This document shows positions 1-8,072 of a DNA stretch of 42,946 nt, piece by piece; position 1 is the first letter of the stretch, and each line of letters opens with the position of its first letter. The translations under genes were made by a program, and so were the position numbers. Source of the DNA: Clostridia bacterium (GTDB taxonomy: Bacteria; Bacillota; Clostridia; Acetivibrionales; JAFADI01); contig JAOAAU010000020.1 in assembly GCA_026418695.1 (NCBI GenBank), positions 1 to 42,946 on the forward strand, in the 5' to 3' direction. Below the pieces are notes generated by a model, which saw only the letters and a list, made by a program, of their open reading frames with translations, ran no database searches and had not been told where the DNA came from.

Positions 1-534
1 CCTTATGATGAAAACCATATCATCGGATTCGGAAAAGATACGGTAGAGGTCAAAGGGAATGCGTTTTACCTTGGCATGAAAATGGCGGTTTTTAACGTAA
101 GTGACGTTACGAATCCGAAAGAACTGTTTACAGAAAAAATCGGAGATCGGGGAACGGATTCCGAACTGCTGAGAAATCATAAAGCATTGCTGTTCTCTAA
201 GGAAAATAACCTCCTGGCTTTCCCAGTAACCTTGATGGAAATCAAGAACGGGCAGGAAAAATATCGTGATGGGTATCCGCAATATGGGCAATTTTCCTTC
301 CAGGGGGCCTTTGTATATAATATCGATCTTAGCAAAGGATTTTCGCTCAAAGGAAGGATTACGCACCTCTCTAAAGACGACTATTCGAAAGCAGGAGATC
401 ATTGGTACAACAGTGAAAAGAATGTGGAAAGAATTCTCTACATCGGAGATAAGCTATATACACTTTCTCAAGGCAAGATTAAGGTAAATCAGATGAGTGA
501 TCTGAAGGATATCAAGGAAATAGAAATTCATTAA
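1..534 (+). CDS. Beta-propeller domain protein, C-terminal part (5' end missing)
   Basis: The frame is open from the first base of the window, so only about the last 177 residues are visible. They contain blade-like stretches such as FYLGMKMAVFNVSDVTNPKE, followed later by LLAFPVTLMEI and ILYIGDKLYTLSQGKIKV. The pattern of a value being read, named and compared (xFNVSDxxxPKE, then GDKLYTLS) is typical of the secreted proteins with a C-terminal beta-propeller domain (Beta_propel family) found in Firmicutes and archaea. An N-terminal signal or lipoprotein anchor is expected upstream but cannot be seen. The ligand is unknown. A strong hairpin follows the stop. Confidence 0.75.
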   Translation, partial: PYDENHIIGFGKDTVEVKGNAFYLGMKMAVFNVSDVTNPKELFTEKIGDRGTDSELLRNHKALLFSKENNLLAFPVTLMEIKNGQEKYRDGYPQYGQFSFQGAFVYNIDLSKGFSLKGRITHLSKDDYSKAGDHWYNSEKNVERILYIGDKLYTLSQGKIKVNQMSDLKDIKEIEIH

Positions 535-540
535 GAAAGG

Positions 541-587
541 AAACGGGGTTGCCCCATAGGCCTAAAGCTTATGGAGCAACCCCGTTT
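541..587 (+). terminator. Long hairpin after the beta-propeller gene
   Basis: The arms AAACGGGGTTGC and GCAACCCCGTTT pair perfectly. An inner CCATA/TATGG stem continues the helix. Only a short mixed T tract follows, so termination is likely but not textbook. Confidence 0.7.
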
Positions 588-780
588 ATGTTCTGTTTCA
601 TTGAAATTATCAAAACGCAAAAATTTGAATTTTTGCTTCAACCTCAAGTACTTTAATGGTCTATCTTTGAAAAGCTCATAATTTAGAAGAAAATTCCACT
701 GTTTACTTAATGTGGAATATTGTTATTGCTTAAAGTTAGCTAAGTTAAAGTGGATAAAATAAAAACACGGCTATTCTTCT
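588..780. other. Intergenic stretch between the 541-587 hairpin and the 30-codon gene
   Basis: About 190 AT-rich bases. The only structure seen is a near-perfect palindrome at 617-636 (arms GCAAAAATT and AATTTTTGC). It could help end transcription coming from the minus-strand small gene, but it lacks a T tract directly after it on that strand. No open frame with a ribosome binding site was found. Confidence 0.5.
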
Positions 781-873
781 TTAAAAAGCAGATAAACTTG
801 GACTGGAGATATAGAAAATCGCAATTGCAAAAATCAGTGCTATGACGGCAGAATGAATTTTAACCAGAATCAT
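781..873 (-). CDS. 30-residue hydrophobic peptide (possible small membrane protein)
   Basis: A 30-codon frame reads MILVKIHSAVIALIFAIAIF and then YISSPSLSAF. Residues 9-24 are almost entirely aliphatic or aromatic and would form one membrane segment, with Lys5 and His7 on the N-terminal side. It has the parts of a real gene: AAGGAGA lies 7 nt before the ATG, and a promoter-like TTGTCA-17-TAGAAT lies about 40 nt further upstream. No family was recognised. Small membrane regulators and type I toxin peptides look like this, but nothing here proves either role. It lies 140 nt downstream of the HAD gene on the same strand and appears to have its own promoter. Confidence 0.55.
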   Translation of the reverse strand: MILVKIHSAVIALIFAIAIFYISSPSLSAF

Positions 874-909
874 AGAAAGTTCTCCTTCATCTCGATAGTT
901 TACATAATA

Positions 910-938
910 ATTCTACCTTTCAAAGAACAAAATGACAA
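910..938 (-). promoter_or_regulatory. Sigma-A-type promoter for the 30-residue peptide gene
   Basis: Read on the minus strand: TTGTCA (938-933), a 17-nt spacer, then TAGAAT (915-910). Each hexamer matches the consensus at 5 of 6 positions. It points at the small gene starting at 873. Confidence 0.6.
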
Positions 939-1012
939 TGATACGAAAGTACTACAGCATATAGGCAACAAACGTTTGGCGCCTAAAGCCGGTGTTATAG
1001 AACCTCTAAGCC

Positions 1013-1693
1013 CTAAACTCTATGAAATATCTTTTGAAAAGCATCCGGGTCAATCAAGCTTTCCAGAGCAAAGTCAGCTCCGGAGTCGAGTAGTTGGGCC
1101 ACTGAATAGGGGCCGGTTGCCGTACCGATTGCCTTAATCCCTAGTTTTTTTCCACATTCCATGTCCCTGGGGGTATCGCCGATTACATAAGTATTTTCTT
1201 TTTCAAAGTGAATACCAAACAACTCATAAGCGTTGATGATGGCTTTCTCAATAATCTGCCACCGCTCCAATGGGCTATCCCCAAACCCTCCTGTTGGGAA
1301 ATACTTATTCAGGTCATCATTCTCAAGCTTTATCCGGGCGCCCCGTTCAATATTTCCCGTGCCTAAAACGTTATAATAACAGCCTTGAGATTCAAGCAAC
1401 GGCAGGAGCTGAGCAATACCGGGAGCTGCAAGCGGCATGTTGATCTTTGCTATTTCCTCCCGAAGATACTTGAAATATAAATCAAGTAAAGCATTGTAGT
1501 CATTTACAGCCAAACCATGAAGAGCGAATGCATCCCGGATGATTAAGGAATCAAGCCGTCCGGCCATGTCCACTTTTTCAAACCCGTTTTCTATTCCATA
1601 GAGATCAAGAAATGCTTTATCCAATGCCCTTCTGCCCACACCCCGGCTTTGAATCAGGGTGCCGTCTATATCCCAAACCAATAAATAGTTCAT
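1013..1693 (-). CDS. HAD-superfamily hydrolase (phosphoglycolate phosphatase-like)
   Basis: Cytosolic phosphatase of about 226 residues. Motif I is DIDGT (Asp8, Asp10) directly after the start. Motif II is the LGTGN stretch in mid-protein, and motif IV is GDTPRD near residue 170. An alpha-helical cap lies between motifs I and II, as in the Gph/PgmB subfamily. The substrate cannot be read from sequence. The start at 1693 is chosen over the ATG at 1726 because AAGGAG lies 8-10 nt before it and because this puts Met directly ahead of the first beta strand. It follows the YdcF-like gene by 16 nt, so the two probably form an operon. Confidence 0.85.
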   Translation of the reverse strand: MNYLLVWDIDGTLIQSRGVGRRALDKAFLDLYGIENGFEKVDMAGRLDSLIIRDAFALHGLAVNDYNALLDLYFKYLREEIAKINMPLAAPGIAQLLPLLESQGCYYNVLGTGNIERGARIKLENDDLNKYFPTGGFGDSPLERWQIIEKAIINAYELFGIHFEKENTYVIGDTPRDMECGKKLGIKAIGTATGPYSVAQLLDSGADFALESLIDPDAFQKIFHRV

Positions 1694-1709
1694 TTTTCTG
1701 TTCTCCTTA

Positions 1710-2279
1710 TCAAATTGGTTTCTCAACCAGTTTATCTATTTCAGTAACAAAATATTTACCTATTTTTTCGACCTCACCCAATACGGTCTGAACCATTTGT
1801 TGATTCAGATGCCAGTTATCCCGGGTGATTCCGCTGTTATCCGTTACGGGATGCACGAAGAATTCAATATTTCCCGGGAAGATGGTCTGATAGGTTAATA
1901 AAGCTCTTCGGGAATGAAACGCTTTGCAGACCAGAATGGCTTTTTGTACTTTGAGTTCCTTTTCGTAGATCCTTTTTAGAGAAAACTTGGCGTTTTCAAA
2001 TGTATTTGCAGCCTGATCCTCTTTCAGGATTGCTATATCCGGTACTCCCTGCGCCAGAGCGATCTGCCTTAAAAACTCCCACTCGGATGGAAAGCTAGAT
2101 AAATCCGTGTTGTATCTTCCGGAGGGTAAGATATAAGGGGCAAGGCCATCCTGATATAGTTTGGCTGCAGCCTCCATCGGCTGAGGAGAACTTCCCCCCG
2201 GAACCAGAATGATATCTGCGGGTTGGATTTCTGATTTAACGAAAATAAAATCAGTAATAGAATCAAAAGCAAATTTCAT
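1710..2279 (-). CDS. YdcF family protein (DUF218)
   Basis: A 189-residue soluble protein with DUF218/YdcF features: the opening strand ADIILVPGG, the helix MEAAAKLYQDGLAPYILPSG, the motif AANTFENAKFS (the conserved T-x-E-N), and VCKAFHSRRA near residue 135. Family members have a Rossmann-like fold. Some bind S-adenosylmethionine, and others are linked to envelope assembly. There is no membrane segment here, unlike the SanA/ElyC branch. First gene of a two-gene minus-strand operon with the HAD hydrolase. AGGA lies about 10 nt before the ATG. Confidence 0.8.
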   Translation of the reverse strand: MKFAFDSITDFIFVKSEIQPADIILVPGGSSPQPMEAAAKLYQDGLAPYILPSGRYNTDLSSFPSEWEFLRQIALAQGVPDIAILKEDQAANTFENAKFSLKRIYEKELKVQKAILVCKAFHSRRALLTYQTIFPGNIEFFVHPVTDNSGITRDNWHLNQQMVQTVLGEVEKIGKYFVTEIDKLVEKPI

Positions 2280-2657
2280 GTTTTATAATTCCTGCCCTTA
2301 AAACAGTTTTTCTTCATGCATATCCCAATTATACTCAAAAGAATAGAGAATTACCATATCGCCTGAAAACGAAGCTCTATTGAGTTATGAGGTTTACCAA
2401 AATATATCAATGATTACTAATACACATCGAAAAGGGTATAAAAACTTTTTGTAGTGTATTTTGAATGGTTTTTTATGATACAATCATCGTATAATACATA
2501 CATTTTATATGATAAGATAAATCTTCAAACAAAATTCAAATTGATGTTTTGAAAATGGGTTTACAGAGAGGCTGCTTTGCAGTTCTATAACTCAAAATAT
2601 CTTGACTTTATATAGGGGGCAATCGGTATCAATAGTTTTAATACTCCGATCTATAAT
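2280..2657. other. Divergent intergenic region between the YdcF-like and decarboxylase genes
   Basis: About 380 AT-rich bases. On the minus strand a TATAAT (2333-2328) sits about 50 nt before the YdcF-like gene with a poor -35. On the plus strand a TATAAT at 2490-2495 could serve the decarboxylase gene, also without a convincing -35. An AGGGGG at 2614-2619 is the only good ribosome binding site for the decarboxylase. No riboswitch, T-box or small frame was recognised. Confidence 0.4.
2614..2630 (+). promoter_or_regulatory. Ribosome binding site that points to a non-ATG start of the decarboxylase
   Basis: AGGGGG (2614-2619) is followed 8 nt later by ATC at 2628, in frame with the decarboxylase. 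An in-frame TAG lies at 2613. There is no ATG, GTG or TTG between that stop and the ATG at 2658, which itself has no ribosome binding site. The codons from 2628 add INSFNTPIYN, which matches the N-terminus expected of YaaO-type proteins (M-NTPLYKAL in B. subtilis, from memory). Confidence 0.4.
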
Positions 2658-4052
2658 ATGCTTAGTGAGTATATGCGTTCAAACCCTACGGTATTCCATA
2701 TGCCAGGGCATAAGCTGGGTAGGGGCATACCCGACCGGTTTCTTGAGAATTTCGCGCAGTTGGATATGACGGAAATTCCGGGCACGGATAACCTTCATTT
2801 CCCCCAAGGCGCTATCAAAGAGGCCCAATGCCTAGCCGCCCAGGCTTTTGGTGCAGATCAGACGTTTTTCCTTGTCAACGGCTCTACTTGTGGTGTTCAT
2901 GCGATGATTATGGCCACATGCAAGCCTGGTGACAAGCTGATTGTGGCACGCGATTGTCACAAATCCGTCATTCATGGGTTGATGTTGGCAGGGGTGGAAC
3001 CTGTTTATATTCAACCAGGCTTCAATCCTTTGTTTGGGATATCAGAAACTGTTTTACCTTCACAGGTTGCGCAGACATTGATTGCAAATCCCGATGCTGT
3101 CGGTGTATTGATTACAAGACCCAACTACTACGGGATCTGTTCGGAAATCAGGGAAATAGCACAAATAACACATTTGCATGGAAAAATGCTTCTGGTAGAT
3201 GAAGCACATGGTGCTCACTTAAAGTTTTCGGAAACTTTGCCTGTGTGTGCAATGGAGGCAGGTGCAGATCTATGTGTGCAAAGTGCGCATAAAACACTTC
3301 CTGCCTTTACTCAAAGTGCGTATTTGCATGTTAAAAGCGAAAAGGTAGACGTGGAGAAACTAAAACGTATTCTCGGAATGCTTGAGACATCAAGCCCTTC
3401 ATATATATTGATGGCTTACCTCGATATTGCCAGAGCAATTATGGAAGCTGAGGGAAAACAGCGGATTGAGGCCCTGCTGCAAAGTATTGAACAATTTGAT
3501 CAAAGAATTCATTTGCAGACGGAACTAACTTTACTGAAGGAAGGTCACTTGGAAAACGGAGCACTCGACCGCACGAGGATAGTCATTAAAACATCTGATG
3601 CAGGAATAAACGGGTATGAGGCTGAAAAGTATTTGCGGGAACAATATCATGTTCAGGTTGAAATGTCGGATCGGAAAAATATTGTATGCATCGCTACGGT
3701 AGCGGATACCGATAAAGAGCTTTTAAGCCTTGAAAAGGCTTTGCTCGGAATGACAAAAGAACTCAGAAAAACAGCAGAAGGTACCGATAATCATATTACA
3801 GAAATGCAAATGCCCATTCAGAAAATAAGTTTAAAAGACATATTATATTCAAAGGGAAACCACATGCTTTTGAAAGATGCCGTAGGGAAGGTCAGTCTTG
3901 AGATGATTACTCCCTATCCGCCGGGAATTCCGTTAGTTTGTCCCGGAGAGGTCATTACGGAAGAGCTGGTGGAATACATATACGGTATAATGAGTCAGGG
4001 GGGCAATGTAACAGGCCTTTCGGAGGAACGGGAAATACTGGTAGCTGAATGA
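2658..4052 (+). CDS. Orn/Lys/Arg decarboxylase family protein (YaaO-like)
   Basis: PLP-dependent fold-type I decarboxylase of the short group typified by B. subtilis YaaO and SpeA. From Met2658 it has 464 residues. Signatures are FHMPGHK near residue 13, GTDNLH, FFLVNGSTCG (cofactor phosphate site, near 70), VDEAHGAH (180-187, PLP ring contact) and SAHKTLP with the Schiff-base Lys212. The C-terminal domain closes with PYPPGIP. The substrate (arginine, lysine or ornithine) cannot be decided. Upstream codons fit the family N-terminus, so translation probably begins at an ATC at 2628. The neighbour is tmk, 28 nt downstream, as in Bacillus. Confidence 0.88.
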   Translation: MLSEYMRSNPTVFHMPGHKLGRGIPDRFLENFAQLDMTEIPGTDNLHFPQGAIKEAQCLAAQAFGADQTFFLVNGSTCGVHAMIMATCKPGDKLIVARDCHKSVIHGLMLAGVEPVYIQPGFNPLFGISETVLPSQVAQTLIANPDAVGVLITRPNYYGICSEIREIAQITHLHGKMLLVDEAHGAHLKFSETLPVCAMEAGADLCVQSAHKTLPAFTQSAYLHVKSEKVDVEKLKRILGMLETSSPSYILMAYLDIARAIMEAEGKQRIEALLQSIEQFDQRIHLQTELTLLKEGHLENGALDRTRIVIKTSDAGINGYEAEKYLREQYHVQVEMSDRKNIVCIATVADTDKELLSLEKALLGMTKELRKTAEGTDNHITEMQMPIQKISLKDILYSKGNHMLLKDAVGKVSLEMITPYPPGIPLVCPGEVITEELVEYIYGIMSQGGNVTGLSEEREILVAE

Positions 4053-4080
4053 TATGATATAATATATATTGGAGGAACAA

Positions 4081-4713
4081 ATGAAGAAGGGGTTATTTAT
4101 CACAGTTGAAGGTACGGATGGAGCAGGAAAGAGTACACAGATCAAGCTCATGGAAGATTACTTGAGATCACAGGGTTATGATATCTTGTTTACAAGGGAA
4201 CCGGGTGGAACCAGTATCGGAGAAAAAATCCGGTCCCTGATTCTGGATCCGAAAAATACAGAAATGGGATATATTGCTGAAATGATGCTGTATGCTTCTT
4301 CAAGAGCTCAGCATGTTGCAGAACTGATCAAACCGGCAGTGATGAGCGGCAAGGTCGTTATCTGCGACCGGTTTGTTGATTCCAGCTATGTTTATCAGGG
4401 TTTTGGAAGAGGGATTGATCTAAAGATTGTCGAATCTATCAATAATATCGCGCTGGATGGTACCTTGCCGGATATCACGTTCTTTTTTGATTTGAGCCCT
4501 GAAATTGCATTAAAGAGAAGGATTGCATCCACCGGTACGGATAGAATAGAAAATGAAAAAATGGAATTCCATATGAAGGTATATGAGGGCTATAAGAAGC
4601 TGGCTGCGTTGTACCCTGACAGGATCAAGGCCATTGACAGCAACCGGAGTATTGAGGAGATATTCCGGGATGTAAAAGCCTGGCTGGACCGTGTGCTCAT
4701 AAACAAAGAGTAG
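4081..4713 (+). CDS. tmk: Thymidylate kinase
   Basis: Phosphorylates dTMP to dTDP in the cytosol for DNA synthesis. 210 residues, a normal length. The P-loop EGTDGAGKST is at residues 10-19. The DRF/Y motif CDRFVDSSYVYQG and the LID region RRIASTGTDRIE follow in the usual order. The ATG at 4081 is preferred over a TTG at 4069 because GGAGG sits 5 nt before it. It is followed by a 268-nt gap carrying a heptamer repeat before darA. Confidence 0.96.
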   Translation: MKKGLFITVEGTDGAGKSTQIKLMEDYLRSQGYDILFTREPGGTSIGEKIRSLILDPKNTEMGYIAEMMLYASSRAQHVAELIKPAVMSGKVVICDRFVDSSYVYQGFGRGIDLKIVESINNIALDGTLPDITFFFDLSPEIALKRRIASTGTDRIENEKMEFHMKVYEGYKKLAALYPDRIKAIDSNRSIEEIFRDVKAWLDRVLINKE

Positions 4714-4898
4714 AACGGATAATAAGAAAGCAGAATAAAATTATCCGTTTGGAATTAAACAATCATAAATTGGGAATGGGAATAATAATCCGTTGAGATT
4801 ACCCATTTTAGTATATAAAAGGTTAAATATTGAAATGGAGGATGAGTAGGAAGTTTAGTGTCTTTAGATGCTTTTAGAGATAAGGCTTTCACTTAATG

Positions 4899-4968
4899 TC
4901 CAATCTCTGACTTCTAACCTCTAGCTTCTAATATCTAACTTCTAGTCTTTAGACTCTAACATCTAATA
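4899..4968 (+). repeat. Tandem heptamer repeat before darA
   Basis: About ten consecutive 7-nt units cover 4899-4968. Typical units are TCTGACT, TCTAACC, TCTAGCT, TCTAATA, TCTAACT, TCTAGTC, TTTAGAC, TCTAACA and TCTAATA; the first (TCCAATC) is the most divergent. Positions 1-4 (TCTA/TCTG) are best conserved. The array ends directly against the AGGAGG ribosome binding site of darA. The 7-nt period rules out a coding repeat. Confidence 0.8.
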
Positions 4969-4981
4969 AGGAGGTCTGTGT

Positions 4982-5311
4982 ATGAAACTTGTTTTCGCGA
5001 TTGTCCATGATGAGGATGGCCAAAAAGTGGTGAATGAATTGAACAAAAACGGTTTTAGTGTTACAAAGCTTTGCTCTACCGGCGGTTTTCTCAGGTCAGG
5101 GAATACTACCTTGCTGGTAGGTGTCGAAGAGGAGAAAGTAGATCAAGTCATCGGTATCGTTGAGAAAAAGTCCAAAAGCAGAAAACAAGTCATCAATTCC
5201 TCGATGTCTCCCAACGGACTCGGGGGTGTATTCATGCCATACCCCGTAGAAGTAGTCGTCGGAGGAGCCACAATCTTCGTGATTGATGTAGAACGATTTG
5301 AAAAAGTATAA
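4982..5311 (+). CDS. darA: Cyclic-di-AMP receptor, PII-like (DarA/PstA, YaaQ)
   Basis: A 109-residue PII-like trimeric protein that binds cyclic-di-AMP. It opens with MKLVFAIVHDEDGQKVVNEL and has the characteristic KLCSTGGFLRSGNTTLLVGV (about residues 29-48), which forms the nucleotide pocket. The C-terminal strand GGATIFVIDVERF is also conserved. Its downstream partners are unknown in most species. AGGAGG is located 7 nt before the ATG. The tmk-yaaQ-yaaR-holB order is the standard Firmicute arrangement. Confidence 0.95.
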   Translation: MKLVFAIVHDEDGQKVVNELNKNGFSVTKLCSTGGFLRSGNTTLLVGVEEEKVDQVIGIVEKKSKSRKQVINSSMSPNGLGGVFMPYPVEVVVGGATIFVIDVERFEKV

Positions 5312-5315
5312 GGTG

Positions 5316-5367
5316 AGTGCTTTTTATCATCACAAATTTCTGATGGTGAAAATGATAAAAAAGCACT
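5316..5367 (+). terminator. Long hairpin between darA and yaaR
   Basis: AGTGCTTTTTATCAT (5316-5330) pairs with ATGATAAAAAAGCACT (5352-5367) with one bulged A. The loop carries a further TCA...TGA pairing. No T tract follows, so it may stabilise or partly end the darA transcript rather than act as a full terminator. A second hairpin (TCAACAGAA at 5385-5393 with TTCTGTTGA at 5410-5418) stands just before the yaaR ribosome binding site. Confidence 0.5.
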
Positions 5368-5452
5368 TCTATTCAAACTCGCCGTCAACAGAACTTTTCT
5401 AAAAATAAATTCTGTTGATCGGCATTATTAAAGGAGCCGGGGTGAGAAGCAA

Positions 5453-5905
5453 ATGAAGATCAGCGAATCTTTGAACAAGTCGTCCAATTTATCCGGCTTT
5501 TCCGGTGCTGAAGACAGAAGAGTTTCCGACAATAAGGAAGCCAGCTTCCAGAGCCACATACGCCGTGTTGAAAGCAATAATCTGGAGGAGCGGATCAACA
5601 GCCTGGTTAGCAGAATTGCAGAGCAAGGGGAAAAACTTGCAAAGAAAGCGGACATCAGAGAGCTGAAAATATACAAGAAATTGATCTCAGAATTTATGGA
5701 TGAAGCCGTAAATAATTCCCATAAGTTTTCGAAGAAAAACATGCTGGACCGAAGGGGAAGGCATAAGGTGTATGCGGTTGTCAAAAAGGTCAACGAGGAA
5801 TTGGAGAATCTGACAAAGGAAGTTTTAAGCGCAGAGAAGAATAACATCAAGATATTGAATAGCCTGGAAGATATCAGAGGGCTGATTCTTGACTTAACAT
5901 TATAG
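5453..5905 (+). CDS. yaaR: YaaR family protein (DUF327)
   Basis: A 150-residue, mainly helical and highly charged protein of the DUF327/YaaR family. The family-typical stretch is the RISKLVSEFM-like segment (here KIYKKLISEFMDEAVNNSHK, residues 79-98), followed by a KVYAVVKKVNEELENL helix. Function is unknown; its place between darA and holB is conserved in Firmicutes. Upstream elements are AAAGGAG (about 16 nt away) and a closer GGGGTGAG. No membrane segment or signal is seen. Confidence 0.88.
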   Translation: MKISESLNKSSNLSGFSGAEDRRVSDNKEASFQSHIRRVESNNLEERINSLVSRIAEQGEKLAKKADIRELKIYKKLISEFMDEAVNNSHKFSKKNMLDRRGRHKVYAVVKKVNEELENLTKEVLSAEKNNIKILNSLEDIRGLILDLTL

Positions 5906-5929
5906 TTTTCTTGATATTGAGGTGAAAAG

Positions 5930-6925
5930 TTGGATTTTAGCAGTATCATCGGACAGCAGGAAGTCATCGACTCCCTGAAGAATTCAATAGAGAGTGAAAA
6001 AGTTGGACATGCATATATATTTGCCGGGCCTACCGGTATCGGAAAGAAGACAGTAGCAAGAATCTTTGCAAGCATGCTGCTATGTTCAAACAGCGGTGTG
6101 GCGGGCAGCTGCGGTGAGTGTTTGTCCTGCCGTCTTGCAGAGAATAACTCCAATCCGGACTTTCATGAGGTCAATCCTGAAGGTGCAAGCATCGGCGTAG
6201 ATGAAATCAGGGATGTCCTTAGCAACATCGTTGTCAGGCCGATGTATGGCAAAAAGAAGGTCTATCTGATTATTGATGCGGAAAGAATGACCGTACAGGC
6301 ACAGAACAGTCTGTTAAAAACCTTGGAGGAACCTCCATCCTATGGGGTGATCATTCTGACAACATCCAATTACGGCGCCCTCCTGGAAACCATTCGATCA
6401 AGAACCATCAAGCTCAGCTTTAAGAAAAACAGTCCCCTTGAGATAAAGGCTTTATTGGAAGGACGATTTGGGAATACTATTAAAGCTGTTGACTTTGTGA
6501 CCTCCTATGCAGATGGAATCATCGGTACAGCATTAAAATTGGCAGGTTCAGAGGAATTCATTGCGTTAAGGGAAAAAACACTGGAGCTCCTGCAAAAATT
6601 AAGAAGATCCAAACTTTCGACAGTGTTTGATCAATACCCGTTTTTTGAAGAGAACAAGGAGGACGTCGATGTCATTCTGGATATCGCTCTATTGTTTTTC
6701 AGAGACCTGCTGGCATATAAAAATACAGGGGATGAAAACATATTGATTAATTCCGATAAAAAGGATATTATATTAAATAACGCGTCGGTTTATTCTACGG
6801 ATAGGCTGATACGAAGTGTTGAGACTATTGAGAATACACGGAAAATTATTAAACAGAATGCAAATTATCAACTTTCGATAGAGGTAATGCTGATGAAGCT
6901 TCAGGAGGAAGACGTTGAATGGTAA
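5930..6925 (+). CDS. holB: DNA polymerase III, delta-prime subunit
   Basis: Clamp-loader AAA+ subunit of 331 residues that works with tau/gamma and delta to load the beta clamp. The P-loop GPTGIGKKT is at 33-41. Cys52, 61, 64 and 67 form the zinc module typical of clamp-loader proteins. NSLLKTLEEPP and the sensor-1 region IILTTSNYGALLETIRSR follow. SRT replaces the usual SRC motif. Translation starts at TTG 5930 behind GAGGTG. The stop overlaps the ricT start by 7 nt, which suggests translational coupling. Confidence 0.95.
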   Translation: MDFSSIIGQQEVIDSLKNSIESEKVGHAYIFAGPTGIGKKTVARIFASMLLCSNSGVAGSCGECLSCRLAENNSNPDFHEVNPEGASIGVDEIRDVLSNIVVRPMYGKKKVYLIIDAERMTVQAQNSLLKTLEEPPSYGVIILTTSNYGALLETIRSRTIKLSFKKNSPLEIKALLEGRFGNTIKAVDFVTSYADGIIGTALKLAGSEEFIALREKTLELLQKLRRSKLSTVFDQYPFFEENKEDVDVILDIALLFFRDLLAYKNTGDENILINSDKKDIILNNASVYSTDRLIRSVETIENTRKIIKQNANYQLSIEVMLMKLQEEDVEW

Positions 6926-7785
6926 AAGTTGTCGGAGTAAGGTTTAAGAGTGCGGGAAAGATATACTATTTCGATCCCGGCGATTTTAATATAGAGCAGA
7001 ACTGGAATGTAATCGTTGAAACAGCAAGAGGTGTCGAGTTTGGGCAGGTGGTCATATCCAACAGGGAAGTTCCCGAAGAGGATATTGTAGCACCCCTCAA
7101 AAAAGTAATCCGGGTAGCCACCGAAGAGGACAAAAAGCATGCGGATGATAACCGGAGAAAAGAAGAAGAAGCCTTTAACACATGTCTTCAAAAGATTAAG
7201 AATCATAATCTGGACATGAAGTTAATCGATGTAGAATATACCTTTGATAATAATAAAATCCTGTTTTACTTTACCGCCGAAGGTCGTGTTGATTTTAGGG
7301 AATTGGTAAAAGACCTGGCGGCTGTTTTCAAAACTCGTATAGAACTTAGACAGATCGGTGTAAGAGATGAAGCCAAAATGCTGGGAGGATTGGGTGTCTG
7401 CGGGCGCGCACTTTGCTGCAACTCCTTCCTCGGCGAGTTCCAGCCTGTTTCTATAAAAATGGCAAAGGAACAAGGCTTATCCCTGAATCCTACCAAGATT
7501 TCAGGCACCTGCGGACGTTTGATGTGCTGTCTCAAATATGAGCAGGAAGCTTATGAGGAAATCCTCGACAGAATTCCAAAGGTTGGGGCAATCGTTGAAA
7601 CACCTGAAGGACAGGGTGTGATCATGGGAATCAGCCTCTTGAAAGAGCTGGCGAAGGTCAAGCTGGACAAGGGAAATGAAACGGATCTGAAGATCTATAG
7701 CATCGCAGATATCAAGGTAATCAAGGATGTTGTAGAGGAAGAACCGGATGTGGATATCGAGGCCTTGAAACAATTAGAGGATTAA
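6919..7785 (+). CDS. ricT: RicT (YaaT), PSP1-domain Fe-S protein
   Basis: A 288-residue PSP1 C-terminal domain protein. In B. subtilis YaaT forms a complex with YlbF and YmcA that carries two [4Fe-4S] clusters and controls RNase Y activity, sporulation and competence. The cluster ligands are visible as VCGRALCC (Cys161, 166, 167) and TCGRLMCC (Cys198, 203, 204). The N-terminus MVKVVGVRFKSAGKIYYFDP is typical. Coupled to holB by a 7-nt overlap. The yabA gene that follows in Bacillus is absent. Confidence 0.95.
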   Translation: MVKVVGVRFKSAGKIYYFDPGDFNIEQNWNVIVETARGVEFGQVVISNREVPEEDIVAPLKKVIRVATEEDKKHADDNRRKEEEAFNTCLQKIKNHNLDMKLIDVEYTFDNNKILFYFTAEGRVDFRELVKDLAAVFKTRIELRQIGVRDEAKMLGGLGVCGRALCCNSFLGEFQPVSIKMAKEQGLSLNPTKISGTCGRLMCCLKYEQEAYEEILDRIPKVGAIVETPEGQGVIMGISLLKELAKVKLDKGNETDLKIYSIADIKVIKDVVEEEPDVDIEALKQLED

Positions 7786-7889
7786 AATTTTAAAATGTAA
7801 AAAAATATATTTAATTTCCACTACATTGGTGGTAAAATAAGAAATGTTAATCAAGAGGATGTACTTAATACTTAGGAGGTGTTTCTTCA

Positions 7890-8060
7890 ATGGCATACTT
7901 TATAGAAGACGCATGCATCAGCTGTGGTGCTTGTGAATCAGAATGTCCTGTATCTTGTATTTCTGCAGGGGATAGTGTTTATGTGATCGATGCAGATGTT
8001 TGCATTGATTGCGGAGCTTGTGCAAATGTTTGCCCAGTGGATGCTCCACAGCAGAAGTAA
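7890..8060 (+). CDS. 2[4Fe-4S] ferredoxin
   Basis: A 56-residue clostridial-type ferredoxin, a soluble low-potential electron carrier. Two CxxCxxCxxxCP motifs are visible: CISCGACESECP near the N-terminus and CIDCGACANVCP in the second half. The spacing between repeats is that of the classical eight-iron ferredoxins. AGGAGG lies 10 nt before the ATG. Its own transcript is likely, because a terminator follows it and a TAAAAT box (7833-7838) precedes it, although the -35 is weak. It occupies the place of yabA in the Bacillus gene order. Confidence 0.95.
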   Translation: MAYFIEDACISCGACESECPVSCISAGDSVYVIDADVCIDCGACANVCPVDAPQQK

Positions 8061-8072
8061 TATTGATCATTA

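Noticed and set aside
853..1137. Open frame of 94 codons on the plus strand
   Set aside because: Its second half is antisense to the conserved HAD gene, it has no ribosome binding site, and the real gene in this interval is on the minus strand.
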